Shown here one piece after another: positions 23,205 to 34,200 of a stretch of DNA of 64,000 nt (position 1 is the first letter of the stretch; each line of letters begins with the position of its first letter). Source of the DNA: Owenia fusiformis (Eukaryota; Annelida; Polychaeta; Sabellida; Oweniidae); the NCBI GenBank assembly GCA_903813345.2, contig CAIIXF020000008.1, positions 29,512,005-29,576,004 on the forward strand, in the 5' to 3' direction. Position numbers and translations under genes: made by a program. Under the pieces are notes generated by a model. It did no database searches. It was given only the letters and a program-made list of their open reading frames with translations, and was not told the origin of the DNA.

Positions 23205-26200
23205 AATTAAGGCTCTAGCTAGAGGTACTGATGGCTAAATATCCGTGAATTTTTTTACGTCGGTAATAAGTAACGTTTATTGTGACCTCGGATCACCTTT
23301 ATTTCTTAGTTCATGCACTACGTGACAATAAGTGTGCCAAAATATTTAATGTGACCAGGTGTAACCAGAGCAAATTGTTCATAACATTTGAAAAGTTAGC
23401 GTTTAAAACTATTCACGTTCATTGCCAAAGTAGGGTTTGCATCAAGGGTAGTTTAAAATTATTTATACTCATGCCAAGTTGCGAAACTCCAAACTAACCA
23501 TGTACCCCTGTTCTCTCCAGGCACTTAATTTCGTATTCGTGTTTTTGCTGAAGAACATAGCTATCCATTGAGATGGTGTTGAATAAAGTAGTTAAAAACG
23601 ACTCAAGAGGTCGTTAAAGCCCCCATATGATGTTGTACCACTTTGGCTTACCCAATGTTATCAAAGTGTGATCTTTGAAACTCTATTTTTAATTTCAAAA
23701 GGTGATTTTAAAGGGATTTTTTGTTAGAAAATCGTGAATTTTACAACTAATTTTTAGAAGTCACGCAGATCTTAATATGCGATAATTCACAACAATGATA
23801 TGTATAGCGTTTATCATAACACATGTTTTTACCCGGAAGATTAAGAAAATTTGTTCATAAATAAGCGAGAAATGAACTTACCTATGCATGAAAAAGGGTT
23901 CAGAGTAAGGTGCATTTCAATTTTTTAGTTTTCTATAGAAACCAATGGTACTGTACATTAATATTTAAAACATATTTATATTTTTCCTTTTAATCTGTCA
24001 ACATTGGTAAGTTTAGCATGTTAAGAAAATATTATCAGGGAAAACATTTTAATTTTCAAAAGGTTTTTGCCACCTGAGTGATGTCAGGATGAGGTACGAA
24101 TTACTCATTATTTCACAATTAAAGTGAACGTTTACTGTACCTGGGGTCGAGCATATTTAAAAAGGAATGGATTTCCCACGCATAACATATTAAGTTACAT
24201 ATTTCGTGGTTGGAATTTAAACGAAGCCATTTGATAAAAAGGAGTTATTGTTTAGCATTAAAAAAGTGAGTAATTTTCGATTATCTAGATGAAATATAAC
24301 TTTGTTTCAATCCATCCGAAACTATGGGTTCTGAACATACAATAATATTCGGGGTAAATTCGAAAAAATCAAATCATAAGAAAAACGCGAATTTATGTAT
24401 GTACAGTATATAAACTATACAACCATTCTTCGCCGGCTCTGGCATTTATTCTTCAAAATTCGACTATACACCATTAATGTGAAAAGTCGAACTATATGAT
24501 GTGATACTCGGACCATATTATGCGAAACTTTTTGTATATTTTATTTTACAGATATCATTATTATTTACTATAACATATTATTCGTATTTTTCGAAACTTG
24601 CAAAATCTCATGTACGTAGCAATTTATGGAGAGTTTTGGAAGTACCAACATTTTGAACAAGCTACTACAATCACCTGATCACATGTTGAATAGGTCACAT
24701 TGCTTATTATCTAAGCACTAACTACATAATAGAATTATCAACCAACAATAAGATGCATCCGATATTGTTTGTAAATCAAAAATTTGTTTTGAAAATTATT
24801 GGCACGGTAAATTAAATTCTGACGTATGAGATAAACTGAACACGCACGAAACATTTTAAAGTTAGGTTCGAACAATATCTGTAGACTCAATTTCAAATGG
24901 GTATGCGGGGAAGTCCAACAAAATCAGCAATCAAATATTAACAAGATTAATCGGGACGTCCGCCCGGCAAACTGATCACAATATAGCACCTAACGGTGCG
25001 ACAAAAATAGAAACGGATAGATCGTATCATTCGAACGTCCAAAACTGAAAATCGACGAATATCAAATTATAGTCCTCAAAAAATCTTTCATCGATCGATC
25101 GATTTTCATACCACTATAAGGAATACAATTGCAAATCGATAAAAAACTAGAAGAATTGTAATGTTTTCAAAAAGGACGATTCCCTATATTTTATGAATAA
25201 TGTATGTTGTGCGAAATCAATCATTTATATATTGCGTAAGAGAGTAATGTTACATACTGTCACCATTACATATTCATACGTCATAATTATAAAGTAAATC
25301 AGTATTAATTATTTTGTTTTATGTTAATCTTCATAAAATATGCTATGTGTACACTTATAGTGGTATGCACATGTACGAGGTCGTTAAAGATTCTCGCAAT
25401 CTTTATCCAATCAGCGTTTGCGAGTGTGTCGGCTCACGTATAAAAGGCGAATCCAACTCAAATCCATGCAGGGGTGTATGAGGTACTCGAATAGGAAAGA
25501 GCTCGTGAAATCTGAATTTATATGCACATGGTCAATGTTTACACATGTTTATGGGTGTGGTTCCGAATTTGAAGTCATTGCTGGAAAATATGATTGTAAT
25601 ACGTGAAATTATATCTATAAATATAGCACTAAAAATAACAGTACACATGAAGTACATGTATGATTGTGTTTAGAAATGTTTGAAACCCTTACGGAAAATT
25701 CTGTCTGCATTTTGTCACCATTGCTCTTTCTTCCCGCATTCTAGTGCTGTTTGAATGAATATATTAATTAATGTATTTCTAACTAAAACATATCACTTTT
25801 TTTATAAACCACAAACATTTAGATCATAAAAAAATTATTCAATACTTGAGTGAGCACGATATGCAAGGGTTACTAAGTTGACACAGTAAATGACCACTGA
25901 TATTGTGTTAGTCCATGCACACAGCGTACACCCCTCACTTTCATAGTGAAGTGACTAATTGGTTTATGTTTACGTTTTAATGTGTTTTGGGTTCCTTGTT
26001 ACAACAAGGGGGGCCAGTAAAGTAGACCAACATGTTTGCATGGCAAATTTTGATCGAATATGTGACACACTTTAAATAAGTTCGCGATAATGCTCTCATT
26101 TCAAGTTTTGAAATATCAGTAGATTTCAAAGAACTTATAGAACTATCTGGTATATGTAATATAATTCATGAATCCGTCTATGCAAGACTCGCTAACCTAA

Positions 26201-26620
26201 TTGTATTTTCCGAAAAAAAAAATATCTTATTAAAAGTGAAAGTTATTGAACAATATTTAGATAAATAAAATGTCCAAATTCATAAAAACAGCTTTGATAA
26301 CCTTAAAAGTGAAGGACTATCCTGAAATAAAGTCTTAACTATTAGACAATTTGAATGATAAGGGCATTTTACTTTTTCGAATCTTACTCGCAACTATATA
26401 TTTAGTCTCCATCCCCTCTACGTCCTTGGATTTTAAAGCAGTATTACAATATACTAAAATAAAAACGTATTGGAGAAGCATTATCTACATATATTTTAAT
26501 AAGAAAAATAGTCATATAATTTACAAAGCTCATAACGTACAGTCATGGAATATTCATGTGCACAGTGCAGAATGAAATTCAACCAAGTCCAGTAGTGTTC
26601 ATAGACATTACATATAAATA
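23205..26620. other. Intergenic, nothing recognised
   Basis: About 3.4 kb of AT-rich sequence between the CqsA-like gene and the retrotransposon. A TATAAAAGG word at 25440 lies upstream of a 62-codon ORF with no recognisable homology; I do not call a gene there. Confidence 0.5.
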
Positions 26621-26936
26621 TTTTTTATGCATCATAAAAGTCTTTGTGGGACGACTGTATCGTTGCTTTCTTACATTCATAAATATTAAGTAGGTTGAAA
26701 TGATGATCACGTGGTTGTCTGCTGTCAAAGACCCAGGCACTGGTCAACGTGGGGCAGTTGTATTCTATCAGTCTATGCTAGCACATAGCTGGTCTCAGAT
26801 ATTTTAACTTGTGATCAGCAATATTATTTTCATTATAAGTAACTATTATCATTTTATTATTATCAGTATATATTATTATATGGACTGTATTATACTTATT
26901 ATTGGAATTGTGGACTATTATACACATTTATTGTTG
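26621..26936 (+). repeat. Split direct repeat A1
   Basis: 316 bp starting TTTTTTATGCATCATAAAAG and ending ACACATTTATTGTTG. No difference from A2 was noticed by eye. Confidence 0.85.
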
Positions 26937-27085
26937 GAGAGGAACTCAAGGAGGAGTTAGAGGGTTATCGAAGTACGACGACCGGTACTGGCGTTTAGTC
27001 CTACAGTCCTGGAATTGGATAAATAATCGTCCAGCTTTTACTCGGTGAGTAGGCTACAGAATGTATATTAATTTTACAATATAAC

Positions 27086-27769
27086 TTGGACAGAACAAGC
27101 ATGACATCGCCCGAAACAAAAGTAATTATATTCGGTCATTCTTACATTCATTGGCTTGAACAATACCAACGAAAACACCGACCAAATTTAAAGCTAAATA
27201 GAGGTGAATTTAAATTATTTTTCCAAGGAATTAGAGGCGGGCAGTTTGCGTGGACACCTCAATCTAAAAGCAAATTCCAAAAGAAAGAATTGCACTCATA
27301 TTTATCTGCATCTGTCAAATCTTTCAAACCTGATATCGTCTATTTGCAAATTGGAACGAATGATTTGGACAGAAGAAAATGTGATGTTACGCTATTAGCC
27401 AAAAAGATGGAAACGTTAGCATCCTTTTTGTTAACGGGATACGATAGTATCACATCAGTGTGTATAGGGCACGCGTTTAAGCGCCTAAAACCAAAAGTTG
27501 GATATGGGGAATATGAAAGAAGACGATTACTCTTCAATAATAAACTATCTGAAATTGGAGCAAGTAACAGACGCATTAATGTATTCCCTAATCGAGGTTT
27601 CTACAACAATGTAGATAGCCTCTATGACTTAAAAGGAGTACACCTCTCTGATACGGGAAACCTAAAATTCGCCAAAAATCTGAAGCGTTCGCTGATTTTT
27701 GCGAGGGATAAGTCGAAAGTGAGTAATTACCATGCTTGTTTTGTCCAATTTATCCAATATGACAATTAA
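27086..27769 (+). CDS. SGNH-hydrolase-like ORF of the retrotransposon
   Basis: 227 aa. Block I is FGHSYIHWL with nucleophile-position S19 (GHS instead of the usual GDS). Block II glycines lie in GIRGGQFAW, block III is QIGTNDLD (N92), and block V is DLKGVHLSDTG (H186), where the expected catalytic aspartate of DGVH is lysine K183. SGNH/esterase-like domains are known as cargo in some tyrosine-recombinase and non-LTR retroelements; their role is unclear. Here it is the first ORF, upstream of gag. The replaced aspartate suggests weak or no hydrolase activity unless the neighbouring D181 substitutes. Confidence 0.75.
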   Translation: MDRTSMTSPETKVIIFGHSYIHWLEQYQRKHRPNLKLNRGEFKLFFQGIRGGQFAWTPQSKSKFQKKELHSYLSASVKSFKPDIVYLQIGTNDLDRRKCDVTLLAKKMETLASFLLTGYDSITSVCIGHAFKRLKPKVGYGEYERRRLLFNNKLSEIGASNRRINVFPNRGFYNNVDSLYDLKGVHLSDTGNLKFAKNLKRSLIFARDKSKVSNYHACFVQFIQYDN

Positions 27770-27856
27770 TTTATTAAGACGTCAGCCGAAATATAATATT
27801 TGTTTGTATTAGTAAATTGCTTATCTATGTTTTCTCCTCATTAAATTGATTCATTA

Positions 27857-28262
27857 GTCGTGTTGTCAGTACCAACAAGGACCGTTGGGTAATAATGATT
27901 TTAAAACATTATCAACTCTCGGCCGTATAAATGTTTACCCTTATAGTGCACATGGTAGTAGTCCTGACTATCGCACTGGTAAAACATATTTAATTTCAAT
28001 TAATCGTGTTGTCTGGACCAACAGGTGTTTACCGATAATGTACAAATGATAGTAGTCCCGCCTATCGCACCGGTAATACATAATTTAATTAATTTTGTTG
28101 TCGGGACCAACAAACCTTTACCAATAATGTGCAAATTATAGTAGTCCCACCTATCGCACCGGTAAGGTATAATTCTATTAATTTTAAGCTTGTTGTGGGG
28201 ACCAACAAAATGTGTACCATAAGCTGCAATGGTAGTAGTACTGACTATCGCTTTGGTATGAT
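27857..28262 (+). repeat. Imperfect ~90-bp subrepeats between ORFs
   Basis: Four units share TGTTGT..GGACCAACAA, then ATAATGTGCAAAT, then GTAGTCC..CCTATCGCACCGGTAA. Unit starts are near 27861, 28007, 28096 and 28191. They lie in the untranslated gap between the SGNH and gag ORFs. The most conserved blocks are the GGACCAACA and GTAGTCC...TATCGCACCGGTA motifs. Confidence 0.75.
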
Positions 28263-28499
28263 TGCTTTAATTCTATTGAATCAATTGCGGTGGAGAATTC
28301 AGTTCAATTGTACTTAGTAGTTTTAATCTTTATCAATTCTTAATATTATTAATTCTTGCTTTATAGCAATTTAAAATGTAATTTTGTAATATATTACACT
28401 TTTCTTTTGCTATTGTCTTGGTTGCGCCCAGTGAATTGCGATCTGTTATTTATAATCGGATAGCTACTTTGCCTGAAACTTTTATTTTCAGGGAACTGC

Positions 28500-29522
28500 G
28501 TGAATATGCCCACAACAAGAGGCCCAGGCAAGAGAAAGACGAAATCGCCGACACAAGCTACGGCGTCAACTTCGTCAACTCAATCTACCCAGTCAAGCCA
28601 ACCGCCTAAAAAACGATCCAAACAACAAACAAACAATAAAAACAAGGACGATGGGTCTTTGATAGAAGCAGTTACGGAAGCTGTAATGAGCAAGTTAACT
28701 CCAAAACTTGACGAACTATTCCAAAAATCTGCTTCCAGTGCAAAAAATGACGAGTCGAGCAGTGACGACAGCAGTGATGAAGATGAAATTTTCGAGTCGG
28801 GCAGCGGACGCTCTGAGATTGCATCAGCAATCTCACAATTAGTTACCCAAGGTGAGTCTTCTTCGGCAGCCAAAGATTTGTTAAATTCATCAAAATACAT
28901 CCCATTGACCACCGGTATCCCTCTTGAAAGTGGGGTTGACAAAAAACTGATAAAGAAAATCATCGGGGATGACTATTTCGATTTGGCACACCTTTTAGAA
29001 AAAGTTCCGGGTGAAACCGAAATAACTGTAACAATAAAAAAGAAATCGTCATCGGTAACAGCAAACCCATCAAAGCCAAAATTGGAAATAAGAAGTTTTG
29101 AAAACTGGTCAACAGCATTCCATGTGTTCATTGCGATTTATTGCAAGGCTCACCCTGAGCTAATCAGTCAATTGATGAAATATATTGAGGATGTCCGAGA
29201 CATAAACTCGGAACATGGTTTTTGGGTGGCAAAGTCATATGATGAGAATTTTAGGCTTCACAAAAAATCGGCGGGTTTGAATTGGGGCATCCGAAATAGA
29301 GATTTGATAGATAGCGCTAAATCTAAAATACGCATTACCAAAAACAACAAAAACAATTTTCGTGAACAAGGAAATTTCACAAAACAAAGTATCAAACCTG
29401 TTCAAGACGGGCATTGCTTCACATTTGCAAACAGAGGCAAGTGTACAAGGAAAGGATGCAGCTACATCCACCGGTGCAAAAAATGCAATTCTGACCACAA
29501 ACCCGGATCAACCTGTCAGTAA
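28500..29522 (+). CDS. Gag-like protein of the retrotransposon
   Basis: 340 aa. The first ~55 residues are Ser/Thr/Lys/Pro-rich with a basic PPKKRSKQQ stretch, followed by an acidic serine tract (SSSDDSSDEDE). The C-terminus has a CCCH-type finger CFTFANRGKCTRKGCSYIH (C-x8-C-x4-C-x3-H) and a following CKKCNSDH...C knuckle. This double motif is common in gag-like proteins of DIRS/Ngaro-type elements. It overlaps the RT ORF by 161 bp in another frame. A short 63-codon ORF starting at 28418 overlaps it and is probably not used. Confidence 0.75.
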   Translation: MNMPTTRGPGKRKTKSPTQATASTSSTQSTQSSQPPKKRSKQQTNNKNKDDGSLIEAVTEAVMSKLTPKLDELFQKSASSAKNDESSSDDSSDEDEIFESGSGRSEIASAISQLVTQGESSSAAKDLLNSSKYIPLTTGIPLESGVDKKLIKKIIGDDYFDLAHLLEKVPGETEITVTIKKKSSSVTANPSKPKLEIRSFENWSTAFHVFIAIYCKAHPELISQLMKYIEDVRDINSEHGFWVAKSYDENFRLHKKSAGLNWGIRNRDLIDSAKSKIRITKNNKNNFREQGNFTKQSIKPVQDGHCFTFANRGKCTRKGCSYIHRCKKCNSDHKPGSTCQ

Positions 29523-30501
29523 AACTGTTTTGAAAACCGAACTGCTGAATACATGCGTAGAAACATACGACTCCAGAGTGGTAACTCCTATTGACGTTAA
29601 TGCATTAAAAGTTCTTTTGCAAGGGTATGATCCATCAAAAGCAGCGTATCTAATTAATGGTTTTAGTTTTGGTTTTAATATTAATTACAAAGGCAAGGTA
29701 TCATCAATCAAACAAACTGAACGCAATCATTTTTCGGCAACGCAGGCTGAAGAAGAAATAGATGCTTACATACAAAAAGAAATAAATCACGGTCGTATCA
29801 TAGGACCTTTCGTCGATCCTCCAAAAAAGTTTGCAAATGTCTTTAAGATCAGTCCTCTTGGGCGAATACCAAAGAAAGAACCAAATAAATTCAGAATAAT
29901 CCATGACCTCAGTTATCCTAAAGGCGATTCAGTTAATGAAGGCATATCAAAAGAAGACTCTTCAGTAACATATCAATCGGTAGATACTATTATTGATTTA
30001 ATTCAAGATAATGGTAGAGGGGCACTTATTTCTAAAACAGATATAGAAAATAGTTTTAAAATTATACCAATTCATGAGAACGATCAACATCTACTGGGAA
30101 TATTATGGAAAGGGCATTATTATTTTGATAAGACACTTCCAATGGGGTGTTCATCGTCTTGCAAGATTTTTGAATCGTTTAGCTGTGGAATTGAATACAT
30201 AGCAAGGTCACTGGCTTTCCAAATAAACCATATCGGACATTATCTAGATGACTTCGTAATTGTAGGGCCCCCAGATTCACCTAATTGTAAGCGCGACCTG
30301 GATAAATTCTTGCTTTTGTCAAAAAAATTGAATTTGCCCATAAAAGAAAGCAAAACTTGCGGCCCATCAACAATTATGACAGTATTTGGTATCGAATTAG
30401 ACACACAACTATGGGAAGCTCGATTACCAGCTGATAAAATGATACCTCTTCAGGCGTCTATAGAGAAATATAGAAAATGTAAATATATAGTACAGGATTG
30501 A
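29362..30501 (+). CDS. Reverse transcriptase ORF, truncated
   Basis: Up to 379 aa as an ATG-started ORF; the functional product probably begins by frameshift (+1) from gag inside the 29362-29522 overlap. RT motifs: FRIIHDLSYPKGDSVN, ISKTDIENSFKIIPI (motif A with the catalytic Asp), TLPMGCSSSCKIFESF (motif B), HYLDDFVIVG (motif C, YLDD), MTVFGIELD. The reading frame ends at SIEKYRKCKYIVQD, just after the palm/thumb, with no RNase H or recombinase downstream. The truncation is a deletion between RT and B1 rather than a point stop. Confidence 0.85.
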   Translation: MNKEISQNKVSNLFKTGIASHLQTEASVQGKDAATSTGAKNAILTTNPDQPVSKTVLKTELLNTCVETYDSRVVTPIDVNALKVLLQGYDPSKAAYLINGFSFGFNINYKGKVSSIKQTERNHFSATQAEEEIDAYIQKEINHGRIIGPFVDPPKKFANVFKISPLGRIPKKEPNKFRIIHDLSYPKGDSVNEGISKEDSSVTYQSVDTIIDLIQDNGRGALISKTDIENSFKIIPIHENDQHLLGILWKGHYYFDKTLPMGCSSSCKIFESFSCGIEYIARSLAFQINHIGHYLDDFVIVGPPDSPNCKRDLDKFLLLSKKLNLPIKESKTCGPSTIMTVFGIELDTQLWEARLPADKMIPLQASIEKYRKCKYIVQD

Positions 30502-30520
30502 TCAATGCGATCTTTGTGGC

Positions 30521-30653
30521 CAGATATGGACTACCCAACTTGCTAATTGATATTATTATGTAATATTAAATAAATCAATTACATGTACACCAACACAAAT
30601 TGTATTTGTTTTGTCCAATTAGCAACTGAGCAGATCAAGGGAAGAGACACAAA
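30521..30653 (+). repeat. Split direct repeat B1
   Basis: 133 bp from CAGATATGGACTACCCAACT to GAAGAGACACAAA. Matches B2 with no difference noticed. Confidence 0.85.
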
Positions 30654-30655
30654 AT

Positions 30656-30971
30656 TTTTTTATGCATCATAAAAGTCTTTGTGGGACGACTGTATCGTTG
30701 CTTTCTTACATTCATAAATATTAAGTAGGTTGAAATGATGATCACGTGGTTGTCTGCTGTCAAAGACCCAGGCACTGGTCAACGTGGGGCAGTTGTATTC
30801 TATCAGTCTATGCTAGCACATAGCTGGTCTCAGATATTTTAACTTGTGATCAGCAATATTATTTTCATTATAAGTAACTATTATCATTTTATTATTATCA
30901 GTATATATTATTATATGGACTGTATTATACTTATTATTGGAATTGTGGACTATTATACACATTTATTGTTG
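30656..30971 (+). repeat. Split direct repeat A2
   Basis: 316-bp copy of A1, directly after B1; the B1-A2 block is the internal reference for rebuilding both ends in this retroelement class. Confidence 0.85.
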
Positions 30972-30996
30972 CCACCCATTCCCCTCCACCTCCCTT

Positions 30997-31129
30997 CAGA
31001 TATGGACTACCCAACTTGCTAATTGATATTATTATGTAATATTAAATAAATCAATTACATGTACACCAACACAAATTGTATTTGTTTTGTCCAATTAGCA
31101 ACTGAGCAGATCAAGGGAAGAGACACAAA
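30997..31129 (+). repeat. Split direct repeat B2 (right end)
   Basis: 133-bp copy of B1. It is separated from A2 by a C/T-rich 25-bp spacer (30972-30996). Confidence 0.85.
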
Positions 31130-31202
31130 TGTAATATAAACACAAATAAACACAGTCGCCAAGAAACTTTAAGATAATGGACGCACAATAAACGCTCATT
31201 CT

Positions 31203-34200
31203 TCAATGAAATAGTTTCACATGTCCCATTAATGTTGTCGCTGCAGATTGTATAGTAAAAGCAGTAACGGCCAACTGTTGTTCAACTTCTATCCATCTTT
31301 CGGTGGATTCATCTCCAGCTAGGGAATCAATATCATATAGTGCGTCAGTGAGTCCGGGAAATCCAGCCCCCGTGTAAGAATCTCGAACACTAGGTGCATA
31401 TACAACATGCCTGAAAGTAGTGTATGTATAGTAGCAGTCGCATTATTTTAATTCACAAAATAAAATAAATTCAAACTTTGTATATATTTTTAATTTTATA
31501 ATCAAAAACTATTATCTATAAAAAGAGATCCTATTCAGACTCACTCAGTTCTACAAAGACAGTCATGGCTCACCGTCGGTTTTGCAATACAGTACTTAGG
31601 CCTATTTATGATGAAATTTTACATGTTTTTTTTATAACATTGATGATGATTGTTTAAAAATCGCCTATCGTAACCAGCCTTTTTTAAAATTGAGCAAAGC
31701 ATCCAATGATGAGAGAAACATATATCGTAAATTGTGACATTTTTGGCATGTGTTTCAGTGGGGAAATTGATGTTGCCAAAATTGCAAGGGGGAGTGTATA
31801 GAATATACTTTGTATAGGAAGTGTTGCGAAAATGCTCACCTATATAATGGTCTTCTTGGTAACCCAAGAGGATCAATGAAAGCTCTTTCTAACATCATCA
31901 TCTTATCATTCGCCATACGGACTGCTATTGGGCTGAAAGTAAAGTGAAGTCAAGTGATCGTAAGAGATCGTCTGTACGTCTGAGTCTGCCCATACAGTAA
32001 TGCCCATCTACCCTTCCACCAGTTACCTATCCAACATTTTCGAACTAAGATATGGTGAGGTCTTTGATATCCCCAATTTATCTCGTAATGCCTTGGTCAC
32101 ATTTGCTTTGAATCATCGGCCGGCGCTCGGCCGATTGAGTATTCTGTTCAAAACTGAATACAATTGTGAACGGGATACTCAATCGGCCGGGCGCAGATCG
32201 ATGAATCGGAGCAAATGTGACCCAGGCATTAGTCGGTGCACTTCAGCTTCCTTATGCTCATCTAATCGCTATGCGAAATAGTGTTCATTATCTTATTACT
32301 CTATGCTTCAAAATCAAATTCATTCAACATCAAATTCAACTCCAACATCCCTCCTGTTCAACAGACAACGCTTGGACATGGTACATTATAATGGTTAAGT
32401 TCCTAAATTGAAAATGTATGAGCTTAAACTGAACCTATATACTCACTCTTTAAGATTCACTTGGGCCAAACTTCCATGAAAATCATTTGTTGCCTTTGTA
32501 AAGTTATTAACAGCGGATTCAAAGTAGTCTGAAAACATATTGAAACCAACATACTTTTAGTTTCAAGCAGAATGAAAATCAGGGAATTGTCTGATTTACT
32601 CGAAAGGTTCTGAAAACCATTTAAAGCGACATTTACTGACCTTCTTGGGATAAATCAAATTTGTCTAAAGTCGTTATAAAGACCGAAATTATTCAGAGCA
32701 AACCAGGAACTTATAATAAATATTGCATTGTCAATGTTACCTTAATTGTGCCTGATTGTATTTGGTACCTCTTTACATAGTTTGGGAATGTTACAAATGG
32801 ACTACCAAATATTATTTTGTTATAAGCACATGTTTCATGTTACCAAGTATATTTTTACTTTTAATCTACGGGTGATTCAAATGTTTTGATATGTTTTTAT
32901 ATTAGTTAACAAGTCTTTCACCTCTACGGTGATTGCATTTACCAAATTTTAATCCCTTTGCGACGACCCTATCATTATGAACAGCCTTGATAGTTGCAAA
33001 CATCGTAGCAATCTGCGTAGCGTAATTGCGGACATCTACAGGCAGTAGCAAAGTATCTGAGAGAATTCGCAATGTCTCGCCAGCGATCCTTCCCATTGAT
33101 TGATGCCATTTAAATTCTGGATCCGTGTAGTTCTTAACCAATGAAAACATCTCGTATCCAGTGTGATACAATGGATAACTCGCAATCTTCCATTTATTCT
33201 GAAATGCAGATACTTGTATTGATATAGTAAAGAAAATTCTTGTTGTTTCATTGAAAATACCTGTCAATTAAAGAGTATATTGAGAAAAATGATAATTGAA
33301 GAGCATTAACCACACAACTTTGTCTAACACCCCACCCCCACCTCCCACACCACTGCATTTCACCAGTCGCCATATATAAACTATATTTTTGCAATGAACC
33401 TTTTAGTATCATAGAATTGTTTAGGCATTGGTTTTAATATTGGTTCGCTTTGTATAGATGGCGCTAGTTTCTTTGTCTTCTTGGTACAGGTAGTTAATCC
33501 ATCGTTCTCCCTTTGAAGTACCTGTTTTTACCGTTTCGAAGGTATTTATTAAAACCAAAGCTGATGAGCGTATTTTATATTCAATCTAGCATTATACAAA
33601 ATGGTACAATCTCTTCATAAATATCAATGTGGAACTTTTGTTCATGGCAATTTATAAGAACACTTACAGTGTCGTACGTATACGTAAAGTCTATAGCTGG
33701 AATTCCAATACGCTGAAGAAATGGTGCATAGTCACTTCCAGCCCCTAGATTGCCTATTCTAAAAGTATAAAATGAATTCAAATTGAGCTCTTCAGGCCCG
33801 TAAGACACTTTTCTCCAAGGGGGGTGCGGTTTTTAGCTTACTAAAGAGAATATAAAATTTTCATTTTTTTGCCGCGTAAATCGAATCGCGTAAGACAGAG
33901 GGGGGGGGGGGGTCAGTTACTCCCTATATTGGTTTGGAATTAACAAATGCATGCAACTTCCAATTGTTTTGTGGGGGGTGTGAGGAGTGGTCCACTCCCC
34001 CTAGAAAATTTTACAGTTTTGAGATGCTATTTGGTGCTTTCTGGGCACTTTCAAAGTGTAAGTTTCTAAGTAGTACGCCACCACCAAGGGAATAAGAATT
34101 GAGTGAATAAAAAACCAAGCATTCAGGGGGGGTCTGGGGGTTCTCCCCCAGGAAAATTTTGAAATTTGGTTGTATTTGGAGCGAATTTGCAACCATCTGG

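Larger units (their letters stand above)
26621..31129 (+). mobile_element. Ngaro/PAT-like retrotransposon with split direct repeats
   Basis: Order of parts: A1 (26621-26936), ORFs, B1 (30521-30653), A2 (30656-30971), 25-bp spacer, B2 (30997-31129). A1 and A2 (316 bp) look identical, as do B1 and B2 (133 bp). This A-B-A-B arrangement is the hallmark of tyrosine-recombinase retroelements of the PAT/Ngaro groups. The inside encodes an SGNH-hydrolase-like protein, a gag-like CCCH protein and a reverse transcriptase. RNase H and tyrosine recombinase are absent: the RT ORF stops about 20 bp before B1. It is a deletion derivative that would need help in trans. Identical repeats point to recent insertion. 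No target-site duplication is expected or seen. Its right end is 73 bp past the gene B stop codon. Confidence 0.85.

Noticed and set aside
25418-25606. TATAAAAGG followed by a 62-codon ORF
   Set aside because: The TATA word lies inside the ORF start region, and the peptide has no recognised homology.
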